Source of the DNA: Larix kaempferi
Taxonomy: Eukaryota; Streptophyta; Pinopsida; Pinales; Pinaceae
Assembly (NCBI GenBank): GCA_027924585.1
Contig: BSBM01000106.1
Location: forward strand, 40,625,501-40,689,500
DNA: 64,000 bases
Reading direction: 5' to 3'
Under the pieces are notes generated by a model. It did not search any database, was not told where the DNA came from, and saw nothing but the letters and a program-made list of their open reading frames with translations. Of this stretch, positions 23,139 through 33,823 are shown one piece after another. Position 1 is the stretch's first letter, and each line of letters opens with the position of its first letter. The translations under genes were made by a program, and so were the position numbers.

Positions 23139-23179
<41 letters not shown>

Positions 23180-23540
23180 CTATTTATTAATAATTAATAA
23201 GTAATCAATATTTAAACATCTTTGTTGGATATAAATAGAATTTTATCTTGGATTATATCATATGATCTTCTCTTAATGTTATTTGTTGGTTTTTTTAAAT
23301 ATGATGTATTTATTGTAAGATTTGATTTTTAAAGTTATTTATTAGTTTTTTAAATATAACGTGTTCTTTATAAGATTTGATTTTTAATGTTATTTGTTGG
23401 TTTTTTAAATATAATATATTTTATATAAAATTTGATTTTATCATAAATTATAACATTTTAAATTTCAACCTAATATCAAAACAAACTATATAATTAATAA
23501 CTTCCCAAAAAAATCATTGTAACCTTGTATTTTGACTTTG
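22081..23540. other. AT-rich intergenic sequence
   Basis: No gene is seen. It includes a TA dinucleotide run at about 23143-23174 and two or three diverged copies of a phrase like TTATTTGTTGGTTTTTTAAATATAA between about 23278 and 23430. Confidence 0.5.
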
Positions 23541-24020
23541 AACTATGTCATAACCCCATGAACATCATTCACAAGATAATACTCACCATCATTCACAAGA
23601 CAATACTCAAGACCCACAAGACAATACTCAGGACCCACTGTTCTTTGTGGGCTAAAAATATTCCATATACATGGTTTTCTAATGGTTAAGGGTACCTACA
23701 ATTGTTAGGCTTTATGATTTATGTTTAGGGTAAAGTGGGTATAGCTCATGATCCATGAGCGGCTTGATGATTTATGTTGAAAATCATTCACAAGGTAATA
23801 CTCACCATCATTCACAAGACAATACTCAGACCCATCTTTGTGGGCCAAAAATTCCATATACATGTTGTTTAGTAGTTAAGGGTACTTACAATTGTTAGGT
23901 TTTATGATTTATGTTTAAGGTAAAGTGGATATAGTTCATGGTCCATGAGGGGCTTTATGATTTATGTTTAAGGTAAAGTGGGTATAGCTCATGGTTCAGG
24001 AGCGGCTTTATGAATTATGT
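23540..24020. repeat. Diverged tandem repeat, unit about 220 bp with subrepeats
   Basis: ATCATTCACAAG..AATACTCACCATCATTCAC occurs near 23566 and again near 23786. Each is followed by CCATATACATG, GGTTAAGGGTAC or AGTTAAGGGTAC, and TTTATGATTTATGTTTA..GTAAAGTGG. The last phrase is repeated once more near 23950-23985. Not coding. Confidence 0.65.
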
Positions 24021-24086
24021 TATAGTATATAGTGGAATAGTAATAACCAACGTAGATCCATCTCAAACCCGTATCTATCAAGCACT

Positions 24087-24186
24087 GAGAGGGATCCAAT
24101 TTCTTGAGGTGTAATTTTTTTTGTTTTATCTTAAATTTTTTACACATTAAGAAAAAAATTACCCCTCAAGAAATTGGATCCCTCTC
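24087..24186. repeat. Short near-perfect hairpin (inverted repeat)
   Basis: The left arm GAGAGGGATCCAATTTCTTG (from 24087) and the right arm ending at 24186 are reverse complements over about 35 bp, with one visible mismatch in the GAGGTG/GAGGGG part. The loop is about 28 bp. It could be a tiny MITE, a processed hairpin precursor or a duplication in inverted orientation. Nothing else supports a choice. Confidence 0.7.
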
Positions 24187-24279
24187 TTTTATTTTTTTAA
24201 TTATTTTTTTTATATTTTTGATAAGTTATGAGCGAACATGAAATTTTTAATTACTTTTGATTTTTTATAAGTTATGAGC

Positions 24280-24500
24280 AGACATGGAAATGTAATGTGA
24301 CAAATGTGACAAACGTTACAATATCTCCCCCATACTGGTTGTAACGTAACATGACAAACGTGACAAATGTGACATGTTACATGTAACATCCGTTACATGA
24401 TCTCCCCCATACTATTACTTTTTACATTTTATTACTTTTGAAAACTTTACATGTGACATGTGACATGTGACTGCATTACAAGGATCTCCCCCATACTAAG
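24280..24500. repeat. Three-copy repeat with ATCTCCCCCATACT core
   Basis: ATCTCCCCCATACT occurs near 24323, 24401 and 24484, about 80 bp apart. Between copies lie alternating GTGACA and TGTAAC/GTTACA words that form imperfect palindromes. It is non-coding and diverged. Confidence 0.6.
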
Positions 24501-25282
24501 TTGTAAGTACCTCATTTACACTTGGTGCAATGACTTTAAGATTAGTAAAAATTTTAATTCTTACTATTACCATAACCTTAACCTTAGGATGGTATGAATT
24601 CTAACTTTTCTTATTATCATAATTCAACACAAAAAGTTTATTATAAAATTAAATAACTTTTAAATAATTATTTTCAACAACCAAAATAATTATTAATTAA
24701 TTAACATATAGGTGAACATTTTTTGAATTTTTTATACAAGGTGGGGCTTCATTCATTTAACCATTTTTTAATTTTTTTCTTTAGAATATCGAACATTTTT
24801 CTTAATATTAATTGTTTCTCTTTAATATTGAATAAATGTTTCTTAATAATGACTTGGTTAAACGCATGCCGAAACAGAACAGTCCGACTGAGAAAATGGA
24901 GCGAATGGGCGTCAAACTAAACTTCAGAATAAAAAAAAGAAACAATTTACCCATTACGAATTAATGTGAGTATTTTTTTTTCTTTGGAGAAAAATAAATG
25001 GAATGCGAGTAAAATGCAATTAGTTAGAGGGACATCCTGGGACGACATGAATGAATTACAGTTTTAAAAATTTTAATGGCTAAAGATCTTTCTCTTTTAA
25101 CACCAAACTTGCACTGCAGCTTTAACCTTTAAAAGAATAATCAAATTTAAATTTAATTATTATACAAATAACAATATGGCCGCAGTTGCCTGTGCCAAAT
25201 ATAATTTGTCAAAGGGCGCAACAATTTCAGTTTTTCATTGTTTGCAAAATCTACTGCACACACGCGGAAGTTAGATTTTTGT
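24501..25282. other. 3-prime flank of the ERF gene
   Basis: AT-rich sequence downstream of the ERF stop codon. The plus-strand stretch at about 24860-24910 (CGAAACAGAACAGTCCGACTG) is less AT-rich but shows no recognisable domain. No clear polyadenylation signal could be assigned. Confidence 0.4.
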
Positions 25283-25834
25283 TCAGAAAATCCACCAGTC
25301 TTCTGTCGGCTGGAATAGAACCCTAAAATCCTCCATAGCCAAATCTAAGGGAGGAAAATCCTCTAAATTTAGAGAGTCCCCACTATCCAGATCTTCCAGC
25401 AGTAGTGAATCTCGAAATGCCGGACCCTGCTCCGCCGAAATCTGTTGGCTGTCAATGTCGGATTCCGCTAACGAACCGTTGGATGATGACGCCGTGTCGT
25501 CTTCCGACGGTAGCCGGAATTTTTCTGCGGCGAACCTTGCCGCTGCGGCTTGGATTTGTGGCGGCGATATAGAAGAGGCGCCTGGAATTTCCGGCGGCGA
25601 GTCGGGAAAATTGAATCTGGCCTTGGATCCTCTCAGACAATACACTGCAAAGTAGAAGGCACGGGCAGCTTTTTCTGGGGAGTCGTAGGAGCCCAACCAA
25701 ATTTTGGCCCTCGAATTCGGCATTCGAATTTCCGATACCCATTTCCCCCATTTTCTTTGTCGGATTCCCTTGAACTGCCGCGACATCATTGAGCGGCTGT
25801 CATGGCCGTTCTGTTTTGGCAAGGGCTTAACCAT
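25283..25834 (-). CDS. AP2/ERF transcription factor, DREB-type (ERF017/018/019-like)
   Basis: This single-exon 183-residue protein should act in the nucleus as a DNA-binding regulator of GCC-box or DRE-type promoters. One AP2 domain spans about residues 21-79: FKGIRQRKWGKWVSEIR, then the IWLGSYDSPEKAARAFYFAVYCLRG and ARFNFPD blocks. Val at domain position 14 and a hydrophobic residue at 19 (Met here) resemble group II DREB factors of the ERF017-019 type. The C-terminus is acidic (residues about 120-183), with LNLEDFPPLDL and a final EDWWIF. An in-frame ATG exists upstream at 25999, but the 55 extra residues resemble no ERF and contain tRNA-like DNA, and a TATA box at 26031-26038 would put transcription start near it. 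ATG 25834 is therefore preferred. The frame has no damage. Confidence 0.88.
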   Translation of the reverse strand: MVKPLPKQNGHDSRSMMSRQFKGIRQRKWGKWVSEIRMPNSRAKIWLGSYDSPEKAARAFYFAVYCLRGSKARFNFPDSPPEIPGASSISPPQIQAAAARFAAEKFRLPSEDDTASSSNGSLAESDIDSQQISAEQGPAFRDSLLLEDLDSGDSLNLEDFPPLDLAMEDFRVLFQPTEDWWIF

Positions 25835-26000
25835 GTCGGGATGTTGCAGAGGAGTCGAACTCGGAACATGGTGGTGAAGTTGAAGTCTTAGAACAGTTAA
25901 AACAAAGGAGCGTGATTGTGCGAGGATTCGAACTCTAGTCGCCCAAAGGTACGTACACGCTGCTATTTCCATTGCAAATGAAAATTTAACACAGTGCATG
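25835..26000 (-). promoter_or_regulatory. Probable 5-prime leader of the ERF gene
   Basis: This segment lies between the inferred transcription start (about 30 bp below the TATA box) and the preferred ATG. It is open in the ERF frame, so an N-terminally extended protein from ATG 25999 cannot be excluded. On the minus strand it contains two T-arm-like words, AGAGTTCGAATCCTCGCA (about 25920-25940) and CGAGTTCGACTCCTC (about 25848-25862), suggesting tRNA- or SINE-derived sequence in the leader. Confidence 0.45.
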
Positions 26001-26030
26001 AGTATGCGAAAGCCTGCTGGGCGGGGCAGC

Positions 26031-26038
26031 GTATATAG
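26031..26038 (-). promoter_or_regulatory. Candidate TATA box of the ERF gene
   Basis: CTATATAC on the minus strand lies about 200 bp upstream of the preferred ATG, next to a GC-rich block (GCCCCGCCC on minus) at 26020-26029. Position and sequence fit a plant TATA element. The call rests on motif and distance only. Confidence 0.5.
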
Positions 26039-26424
26039 ATACAGAAACCGTGTCCATAGCTTGTCTTAGGAACAGTTTTGTGGAGAACACGTCACGGTTC
26101 TGAATATATGCATAATAAACGTGTAAATAGCATTACGTTTTGTCTAATGATTTTTCTATAGAAATTAATAATTTTTTAATTTGGAATAATAAATATTAAA
26201 GTTTTTGGAATTAATAAATATATATATATTTTTTTTTCATCAGAAAAAAAATTGTATTATTGCTATTCCATTGAATCAAATAGTACAAAGATAGAGTGAA
26301 TATCAAAAATACAAGATATCATGACAGGATCTTGTTCTCAAAAAGATCATCAGTTTAGCTATTATACAAAATTATAATCGCATATCAAAAGGATTTTATC
26401 GACAACCCAAGTGGACAAAATAAC

Positions 26425-26913
26425 CTAAAAGAAAAATAAGTTACCCCTGTCAAGCAGACAGGCATCCATCCATTCTTCCCAAAATAATATTCCTTCAGGA
26501 CCAGCAAAGGCATCTTTTGAAAGTTGATCAGCATGAGAATTGTGTGACTTGAAAATATGCTTGAAAGAAATCTGGTCCTGCTTTGCAATCTCATGACAAG
26601 TTCGAACACACCAATTTTTTAGATCAATAACATTGAGATTGTATTCATTTGAGGCCCATTTGATTGTTACTCGGGAGTCCCCAAAGACTTTGAGATTAAC
26701 CAGACCAAAGGAATTTGCCACCTTAAGAACAACCCAAAGAGCCAATAACTCTGCTTTCATATTGGTACCTCTACCACCATTAAGACGAAGAGAAAAGTAG
26801 TGGTCTTCATTGATATAGATGACACCACCAATTGCACACATACCATCCTGAGCAGCTTCGTCAAAGAATAAAATCGGCTGCGATACCACAAAGGAGAAAG
26901 AACTTTCACTCAC
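26425..26913 (-). pseudogene. LINE ORF2 RNase H domain
   Basis: This open stretch of 162 codons carries the plant LINE C-terminal RNase H. FFDEAAQDG has the first acidic residue, with E where relatives have G. MKAELLALW supplies the Glu, VFGDSRVTIKWA the second Asp, and HNSHADQLSKDAF the last Asp. The frame matches the upstream zinc-binding part, so it is the end of ORF2. All four acidic positions appear preserved. Confidence 0.88.
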
Positions 26914-27159
26914 AATTTTCTTACCATGATCCTCCTCAGGATAAGTCTATAACAAATAACTAACAGACCTCACACACTACACCGCATCTGGCTTCTTATT
27001 TTGAAAAATTACTTCATTCCTTGTAAACCAGATAATCCAAGATATAAAAATAGGAAGGAAGAGTGGTTTTTTGTTATCCCTAACCCAATTGAGCAGACCT
27101 GTGCCAAAGTCCAAATCTTCCCAAACTAAAAACAAGTTGAGTTCTTTACAACACAGAGA

Positions 27160-28164
27160 TCAAATTTCTTGCATAAAAGAGCACTTCACAAATAGATGAC
27201 CAGCAGATTCAGAACTTAAATTACATAAATAGCACCAACGAGGACCATTCCAGCCACGTTTAAGGAGGTTATCCCATGTCTTAAGACTGCCATTGAGAAC
27301 ATGCCATAGGAAACATTTCACCTTCAAAGGGATAGGCCATTTCCATATTTTCGAATACCACCACTGTCTTGGATAAATACAATGATCCTGAATAATCCTG
27401 TCATAAGCAGATTTCGCAGAAACAGAACCTTCTTTAGGATTCCCTACCCATATTAACTTATCAGGGATCCCCGAAAGAGCAATACCAGCCGATCTAAGAG
27501 CCATAATAAAACGTTCCCATTCCTGCGCATGATCCGAGATCTCCCACTCTAATGCACTTAACCAACCATTACCAGTTCGATGAAACTGATCGGTATTATG
27601 AACATCATTTAAAGTTCTATACCCCATAAAATTTAACCGAGAAATCAAACTGTCTGACAGTCTAAAATTTTCCTCCATACCAAGCACAAGACCCACCCCG
27701 ATTAGAATACTGCAGCCATTACCTACCTGCCAGCAAATATCTTTGGCAATCCATTCATAGACTTTAAGAAAACCTCTCAAAACTGGAGACAGCAAACCAG
27801 GGACCCTCTTGGGCTTCCTCAACCAGTTAATAAAATCAGATTTAATAAATTTGAGATGGAGAACCTTCGACCAAAGAGAATTACTGAATAAACCACGCCA
27901 TAAGCTCTTCAATCTAAGAGATTTGCTGAAAATATTGATATCTTTAATACCCCAGCCATCGAACTTCACCGGCCATGCAAGAACCTTCCATTTAACCATC
28001 ACCAGTTTAGTGCCATCACTATTACCAGACCAGAGAAATTTGAAAATGAGCATCCTGAGCCTATTAAGAATGTAGACCGGAATCTCTAAAAGAGATAACC
28101 AAAAAACCGAAATACTGGAAAGCACTGCTTTAACTAAAACAAGTTTGCCACCCGTTGAGAGCAA
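27160..28164 (-). pseudogene. LINE ORF2 thumb and zinc-binding region
   Basis: This 334-codon open stretch covers the region after RT. It includes LSTGGKLVLVKAVLSSI, the KWKVLAWPVKFDGWGIKD block and the C-terminal zf-RVT-type motif LKVKCFLWHVLNGSLKTWD, with WCYLCNLSSESAGHLFVKC. The final Cys/His cluster is typical of plant LINEs. Stops at both ends (28165-28218 and 27160) separate it from RT and RNase H, but all three share a frame. Confidence 0.85.
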
Positions 28165-28215
28165 TCGAAAAGTCCAGTGATCAATTCTCTGTTCAAACTT
28201 GCTAATAATCGACTG

Positions 28216-28713
28216 CTAATCATTTGCTTTATAAGAATTAGGTTTTAAAATAAAACCTAAATATTTTAAACCATCAACCAAATCTTGACAATTATATGGT
28301 AAGATGGATACAATTTCACCTCTTCTCCTAGCATCCACATTATGTTGATAAAAACATGACTTTGAAATGCTAACCTTCATCCCAGAAACCTTGCAGAAAA
28401 AATTAATGATATTTGAGAAAACCTTCCATTCTGTGATAGAGTCAATGCCAGCAAGAAGAACGTCATCAACAAAAAGGAGATGTGACAGGAAGCATCCATC
28501 ACCCATCTTGATACCTTTAATCCATCCCATTTCTTTGGCTTGTTGAACGAGTCTACTGAGACCATCAATGATCAGGAGAAATAGAAGGGGTGATAAAGGG
28601 AAACCCTGCCTGATCCCTCTAGAACATTGAAAAAAAGAGGTGGGATTACCATTTACCAAAACATCAATACATGGCATTGAAACACAGGCCATTATCCAAT
28701 TTAACAGTACCAA
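28216..28713 (-). pseudogene. LINE ORF2 reverse transcriptase, second half
   Basis: Contains GIRQGFPLSPLLFLLIIDGL (usually RQGDPLSP) and HLLFVDDVLLAG, the equivalent of the YADD/FADD active-site box. GLKYLGFILKPNSYKAND follows. The frame differs from that of 28664-29629, so one frameshift lies near 28690-28710. Both catalytic Asp residues of the FVDD box are present. Confidence 0.88.
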
Positions 28714-29629
28714 TTTGAATCAGAATCAACCTGAGGAATGACCAATTGACACGGTCATAGGCTTTTTCTAAATCCATCTTTAAAATCAGAGCCTTTAACT
28801 TTTTGGATTTGATAGTGTGAAGCAGTTCTTGGGTAAGACCAATAAAATCATGAATTTTCCTATCCTTTAAGAACCCAAACTGTTCAGGAGTTATAACAGC
28901 AGAAAGAACATCCTTCAATCTCTGAGCAATAATTTTGGAAACAAGTTTATATATGAGATTACAAAGAGCAATGGGACGATATTCCCCAAAAGATACAGGT
29001 TTGTTACTTTTAGGAATTAATGTAAGGAATGTGGAATTTAAAGCTCCAGAAATGAACCCATGAACCCTAGTAAATTCCACAAGACGTTGAATGTCTTTCC
29101 CCATAATATCAAAGAAATGCACATAAACTTCCATAGGCCATCCATTAGGACCAGGGCTTTTGTCCCTGGCAAATTTTTTTAAAGTATGCTCAATTTCATC
29201 TAAAGAAACCTCCTTTCCCACTGCCTCAGCTTCGCTTTCATCAAAACATCTAGGATAGAGTTTTGCTAGTCTGATTTGATCCAAAAGATCACAGCCACCT
29301 TCCTCTTTGTAAATATTACCAAAAAACCTCACGACTTCTGAGCTCAACGAGTCCAAACCCTTTAAAGAGTTCCCATCTTCATCATTGATATCCCAAATCA
29401 GTTTCAAATTCCTCCTCGCAGAAGCATAAGCATGAAAAAATTTTGTATTCCTGTCCCCATGACTAATCCACACCGCTCTGCTCTTCAATCTCCACTCCCT
29501 TTCTTCCATCAAGAGAATTTCCTCCTTTTTTTTCTCAAATAACTTCAGAACTTCAAAATCACCCTGATTTAAAGAACCATCAAAATTCTGCATACAAGCA
29601 TTTTGAATACTATATTCCAAATTCTTCAA
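28664..29629 (-). pseudogene. LINE ORF2 linker and reverse transcriptase, first half
   Basis: This 321-codon open stretch begins in the endonuclease-RT linker (AVWISHGDRNTKFFHA) and runs through the RT fingers: FLTLIPKSNKPVSFGEYRPI, then EQFGFLKDRKIHD. The palm motif LKMDLEKAYDRVNWSFL has the first catalytic Asp. It is in the same frame as the ORF2 start at 30532. The frame is lost near 28700. Confidence 0.9.
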
Positions 29630-29639
29630 TTCTGCAGCA

Positions 29640-30532
29640 TCAGTCTTCTTTCTAACCTTTATCCATTTTATAACTTATTCTTTGAGCTTCAACATTTTAT
29701 GACAGAAATAATCAACAGGATTTAAATTCTCAATATCCGAATTTAACCAGAAAGATTTCACCATCTCACAAAAATCATTCTCCAAAAGCCATGAACTATT
29801 AAACTTAAACGGGTAACAAACCTTTTGACCATAATCTTCAAATTGAAAAACAATAGGTCAGTGATCAGAGAATTTCACCTCATGAACCCATGTACGAGAC
29901 TTCTGGATGATACTTAAAAAAGAAGACTTCACCAAAAAACGATCTAGTCTCTTATGTACACTTGCATTACCCTGCCTACCGTTTGTCCAGGTTGGAATTA
30001 ATTTAGCTGGAACCATATCCACCAGGTCAAACCGACCTAGATAATCCATAAAATAATCTGCCAACGGATCCAATCTAGCCCCAGAACCCTAGATCTCAGA
30101 AGCAGATTTAGTAAAATTCAAATCACCAGCAATCACTAAATGTGATAAGTTAAGTACCCCAGAGGCAGCCAAAGCATCCTAGAAATTCCTACGACCATCA
30201 TAATGAGCATAACAATTGAGGATATGAAACTGAATGTTCAAATCTAAACAAATTCCTTTCATCAGAAGACCCCACGGAGTAGAAAAAACTTTGAAGGTAA
30301 ACAGAGTAGAGTTCCAAGCCACCGCCAAACCACTAGAAAGGCCATTGGAGCAACAAGCCGCAACTTCCCAGCTGGGAAGAAGGTCGCTTAACTTAGTGAT
30401 CGCCACCGAAATTAAACACATAGTTTCCTAAAGTAACACAATACCTGGACAAATAGCTGCAAAAAGTTTGGAGAAGGCCTTTTCCCTAGCAACCTTCCCC
30501 AACCCCTGAACATTCAATGATAAAATGTACAT
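29640..30532 (-). pseudogene. LINE ORF2 start and apurinic-type endonuclease
   Basis: ORF2 begins with ATG at 30532 (MYILSLNVQGLGK), where the Asn is the conserved endonuclease residue. Open pieces at 30179-30421 and 29858-30073 include SNGLSSGLAVAW, the AGDLNF equivalent just before 30110, and TWTNGRQGNASVHKRLDRF, ending in FSDH. Five in-frame stops interrupt it (about 30430, 30180, 30090, 29857 and 29680), some where relatives have Gln or Trp. The ATG overlaps the ORF1 stop as TAATG. Confidence 0.85.
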
Positions 30533-31830
30533 TAAGAACCAGAGGCACAGGGTATCTTTGCTCTAAGACCCTCATCTGACAAATTAATAGAAACCCCAGA
30601 CATCAAACTACCAGAATCTCGAGGAAGGATTGAATCAACACAATCAGAAGCCCGACACCCCTCTTTCTTCTTTTTACCCCTACGAATGGTAACATTTTGA
30701 AATTTAACAGCATGAAGCGGAATAGCATCAGAACCGGCAAGAGGAGATTTGGAAAAAGAAGGAACCGGGGTAAGGGTTTTTAAAACCCCATCAACTTTTA
30801 GTTCACAATTTCCACCAATCCCAGAATCGTCAAGATCATATGTGATAGGTTTCGTAGCCTTATGACTCATAGAACCGAAAACCTTTGTAGAAGGGGACAA
30901 AGGCATAATAGAATCCCGAGCTACATCACATAAAACAAGACTCCCAGAATTATCCACACCCACATCAACCCTATCTCCAACAGAGGCTAATTCAGAAGAA
31001 ATATTGCGAACAACAGAAGATTTCACCAAATCAATAGACATAGGAAGACTCCCGACAGAAGGAACATGAAGACAATGTCTCAAAATAACATCCCCAGAAG
31101 CAATACGAGCATCTAAATCCTTTTCCGTGACTTCCAACAAAGCAATATCCTCTTTAGAAACTTATGAATAAACAATATCAGGAACAAGAACAGACTTACC
31201 AGGTTAAACAGAGGGAGCAAACAGGTCTAGAGTACCTTTCATTGTCGACCCAGACTTCAAAACATTAGGGCATTTTGCAAGAATGTGTCCAATTTCCTTG
31301 CACGTGAAACAATGAAAAGGGATTCTGAAAAAGTCAAGCCTTTGCTTCCAGCATCTACTTCCCCAAACAACCTCAACTTTTGACGGAATACCAACATCCA
31401 TTTCAATTTCCACCATTACCTTGGCGTATCTTCTATCCATGCCAAACAGGGATTTCCTATCAATACGGATGAAACGCCCAACCGAATTTGCCAAGCCGAC
31501 AATAATCTCCTCCGTCCAAAGTTCTATCGGCAACCCTGGAATCATCATCCAAAGGTGTCGAATTCTCTGTTTCTCCGTTAGAGGAACGAAGGCAATATGC
31601 CAATGCTTCAAAATAATTGAGCCTTCTTTGAAAATCCAGGTACGCTCCAAAACCCTAGACATCATGGTAGCATCCGGAAAGACGAAGAGTATCCAACGGT
31701 TCAGCAGTAAATTGACCGTTGGATCCATACCAGAAACCGGCACCCAATTAACCCTAACCCACTCCAGGATCTCGTCCTTTGTACCGTATGTATATTCCAG
31801 GCGCCCAACTAAAGCACGTTCAACAAGCAT
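30532..31830 (-). pseudogene. LINE ORF1 (gag-like, zinc knuckle), two in-frame stops
   Basis: The N-terminal block at 31204-31830 has a DUF4283-like region (PTVNLLLNRWILFVFPDA, then WTEEIIVGLANSVGRFIRID) and a CCHC knuckle CFTCKEIGHILAKC. After two stops in the same frame (31204 and about 31165), the C-terminal block at 30532-31140 continues with a low-complexity, Ser-rich tail and a basic patch RRGKKKKEG. ORF1 proteins bind the element's RNA. Restoring the two stops is not needed to recognise it. The true start could lie slightly upstream of 31830. Confidence 0.8.
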
Positions 31831-31948
31831 TTCTACCCTATCAAGATTGGCGTCTTCAGCAATAACAAACCTGGAGAGTGAAGACCTAGCTTTGTGAGCT
31901 TTCAGCCTGCGTCGAACCCTCGCCTTAGCCCCATAGAAATTAATAAAT

Positions 31949-32440
31949 TTATTTTGAATTAATAAATTTGATATAATATATATTAATATTGGTTAATTAG
32001 ATTAATTTGATCATGTTTATGAATTGCAAATATTAAATATTATTATTTTGAATTAATAAAAATTTATATAATATATATTAATATTGGTTAATTAGATTAA
32101 AATTTGTTTATGTTATTTTTTCCTAAAATTGGATGCTAATTAATTTTGGTTTATCTGATATTATATATTCGCAATATAAAATAGTAGATGTAAAATTATT
32201 TTTAATTGGTTAAGAGTTTGTTATTTGAAAAAATGTTAACAATCCAATATTTAATATGGTTATCCTCACTATCATCAATTTGATAAAGAAATTATTATAA
32301 ATTTAACTTTTATTATCTACCATTAATATCCCAAATTTTAAATTTAACATTTTGCACTAACATATTAAAGAGCATTAAATCAATTTTTATATTAAAAATA
32401 ATAATTCATCAATTTAACCTTGATGCGAGTGACATCATCT
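31949..32440. other. AT-rich intergenic sequence
   Basis: A phrase GAATTAATAAATTT..ATAATATATATTAATATTGG at about 31959-31993 recurs at about 32054-32090, so the site next to the LINE 5-prime end is itself a diverged direct repeat. No gene is seen. Confidence 0.5.
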
Positions 32441-33090
32441 CACACCTCCACGAAGAGGGGCACCTCAAGGAATCCCCTCGACAATTTGACTTGAGTGAAC
32501 ACAATTGTTTGGAAGCGGGTGATGTTATGGCTTTTTGGTCTCAGGTCGACGAGAATTACAGAACATTCATTCTTGGGTCAGAGCTTAGTTTCCAAGCAAT
32601 TCGGCTCGCCAAAGTTGTTTATGGATCTCTATAGGAGAATAGAAAGCTTTGGCCTTGGCATAGCTATATGGTGAAATTGTTGGGTCTTTAGGCAAAAGGA
32701 AAATGTCGAAGCTTTGGGCCGCATTTGCTATGTAGTAAAGTAGCAAGAATTGGTAAAAACACTAGTCAAGTTGTTGTGGTAAACTTTATAGCAATGGCTC
32801 CAAGATAGAGAACAATGGTGTAGAAGAGGTGGGAGTATTATGAGAAACACCTACTCAAAGGAGTCCTTTAGCAGGGACATTCCCTATCACATTATGGTGG
32901 GGTTGACATTGGAAGACCTGAATACCAACTAGACCATGGATCCATATTGGAGAGCATTAAAACTCTCTTGGAAAGGGCTCTTATGGAAAGAGATCGATTA
33001 CGCAAAGGCATACAACTCTTCATCCAGGAGATGAGGGATGACATGCACAACCTTCAAACCAAGCTGGAGCTCGGACACCCCACATAAAAT
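32441..33090 (+). pseudogene. Decayed coding-like sequence, family unknown
   Basis: This stretch is less AT-rich than its surroundings. Read on the plus strand it gives long amino-acid runs broken by several stops, for example ending in an amphipathic segment with MERDRLRKGIQLFIQEMRDD near 32980-33040. The style (charged, coiled-coil-like) fits a gag-type or structural remnant, but no motif identifies it. It could equally be chance composition. Confidence 0.3.
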
Positions 33091-33823
33091 AGCAGAGCGT
33101 AATATGGGCACCGTTATTGCATGCCAATTTTTAGTTTGAATAAGAAGGAAACTTCTAAATGTTTGGATGATAAAACTAGTAACAATGGGGGGACTCTGGT
33201 TTCCCATGTCTTCAGTTAGGTCTCTCTCTCAAGCTGAATTTTGCTTTTGTTATGGCTTTTAGACCTTTTACCAGACCGATTATGCTCCTAAGGGATGATT
33301 TAGTTTCCCACAAGAGAGGCCAACAACAAGACATTTTTACATATTATGTACATTATTCCGTAATAGAAGGATGAATTAACTAGCTTAAAAAAATTATGAG
33401 TTTAAAATTTCTCTTTCATTAAAAATTAATTTACCAAATTTAAAAATAATAATTCATCAATACAAAGTTTCAATTTCATTAAAATTGAATGTTGACAAAT
33501 AAAAAAAATAAAAAACTGAATACCTTTAACTTATCAAGCAAAAAAAACCGTGTTCCTTGATATTCATTAAGAATAAAAGTGAACAAAAGTCTTAAACATA
33601 ATCTGCATCATTAAAACAAAACATAATCTGCATCATTAAAACAAAACAATGCCTATCAGTTCGAAGGAGAGATCATCTTGTAGCAAAAAGAAATTGAAAC
33701 TCCTCACTCAAAATACAACAATATCACCTTGATCAAGACTAAAATATTATCATATGGATCCCAAGTACTTTCTAAACTTGCATATGAGGTAAAACTAAAA
33801 GAATTGATACTAGCCTATAGATT
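33091..33823. other. Intergenic or 3-prime untranslated region of the truncated LINE
   Basis: No supported gene. The part next to 33824 may be the 3-prime untranslated sequence of the LINE fragment on the minus strand. No unambiguous tail or flanking duplication marks its end. AACATAATCTGCATCATTAA is duplicated in tandem at about 33596-33645. Confidence 0.4.

Larger units (their letters stand above)
26229..31937 (-). mobile_element. Nearly full-length L1-type LINE
   Basis: A minus-strand non-LTR element with ORF1 (zinc knuckle), ORF2 (endonuclease, RT, zinc-binding region, RNase H) and an A tail seen as the T run at 26229-26237. Possible target duplications are AATTAATAAAT at 26209-26219 and 31938-31948, though both lie in AT-rich DNA. 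It is about 5.7 kb, close to the usual length of plant L1 elements. Only a handful of in-frame stops and one clear frameshift (near 28700) are visible, so it is relatively young but probably not active. Confidence 0.9.

Noticed and set aside
25843-25945. A tRNA gene upstream of the ERF gene
   Set aside because: Only T-arm-like words are present. No acceptor stem, D arm or anticodon arm can be folded around them.
25835-25999. N-terminal 55 residues of the ERF reading frame as coding sequence
   Set aside because: They resemble no ERF, contain tRNA-like DNA and lie directly below the TATA box, so the internal ATG at 25834 is preferred. Not fully excluded.
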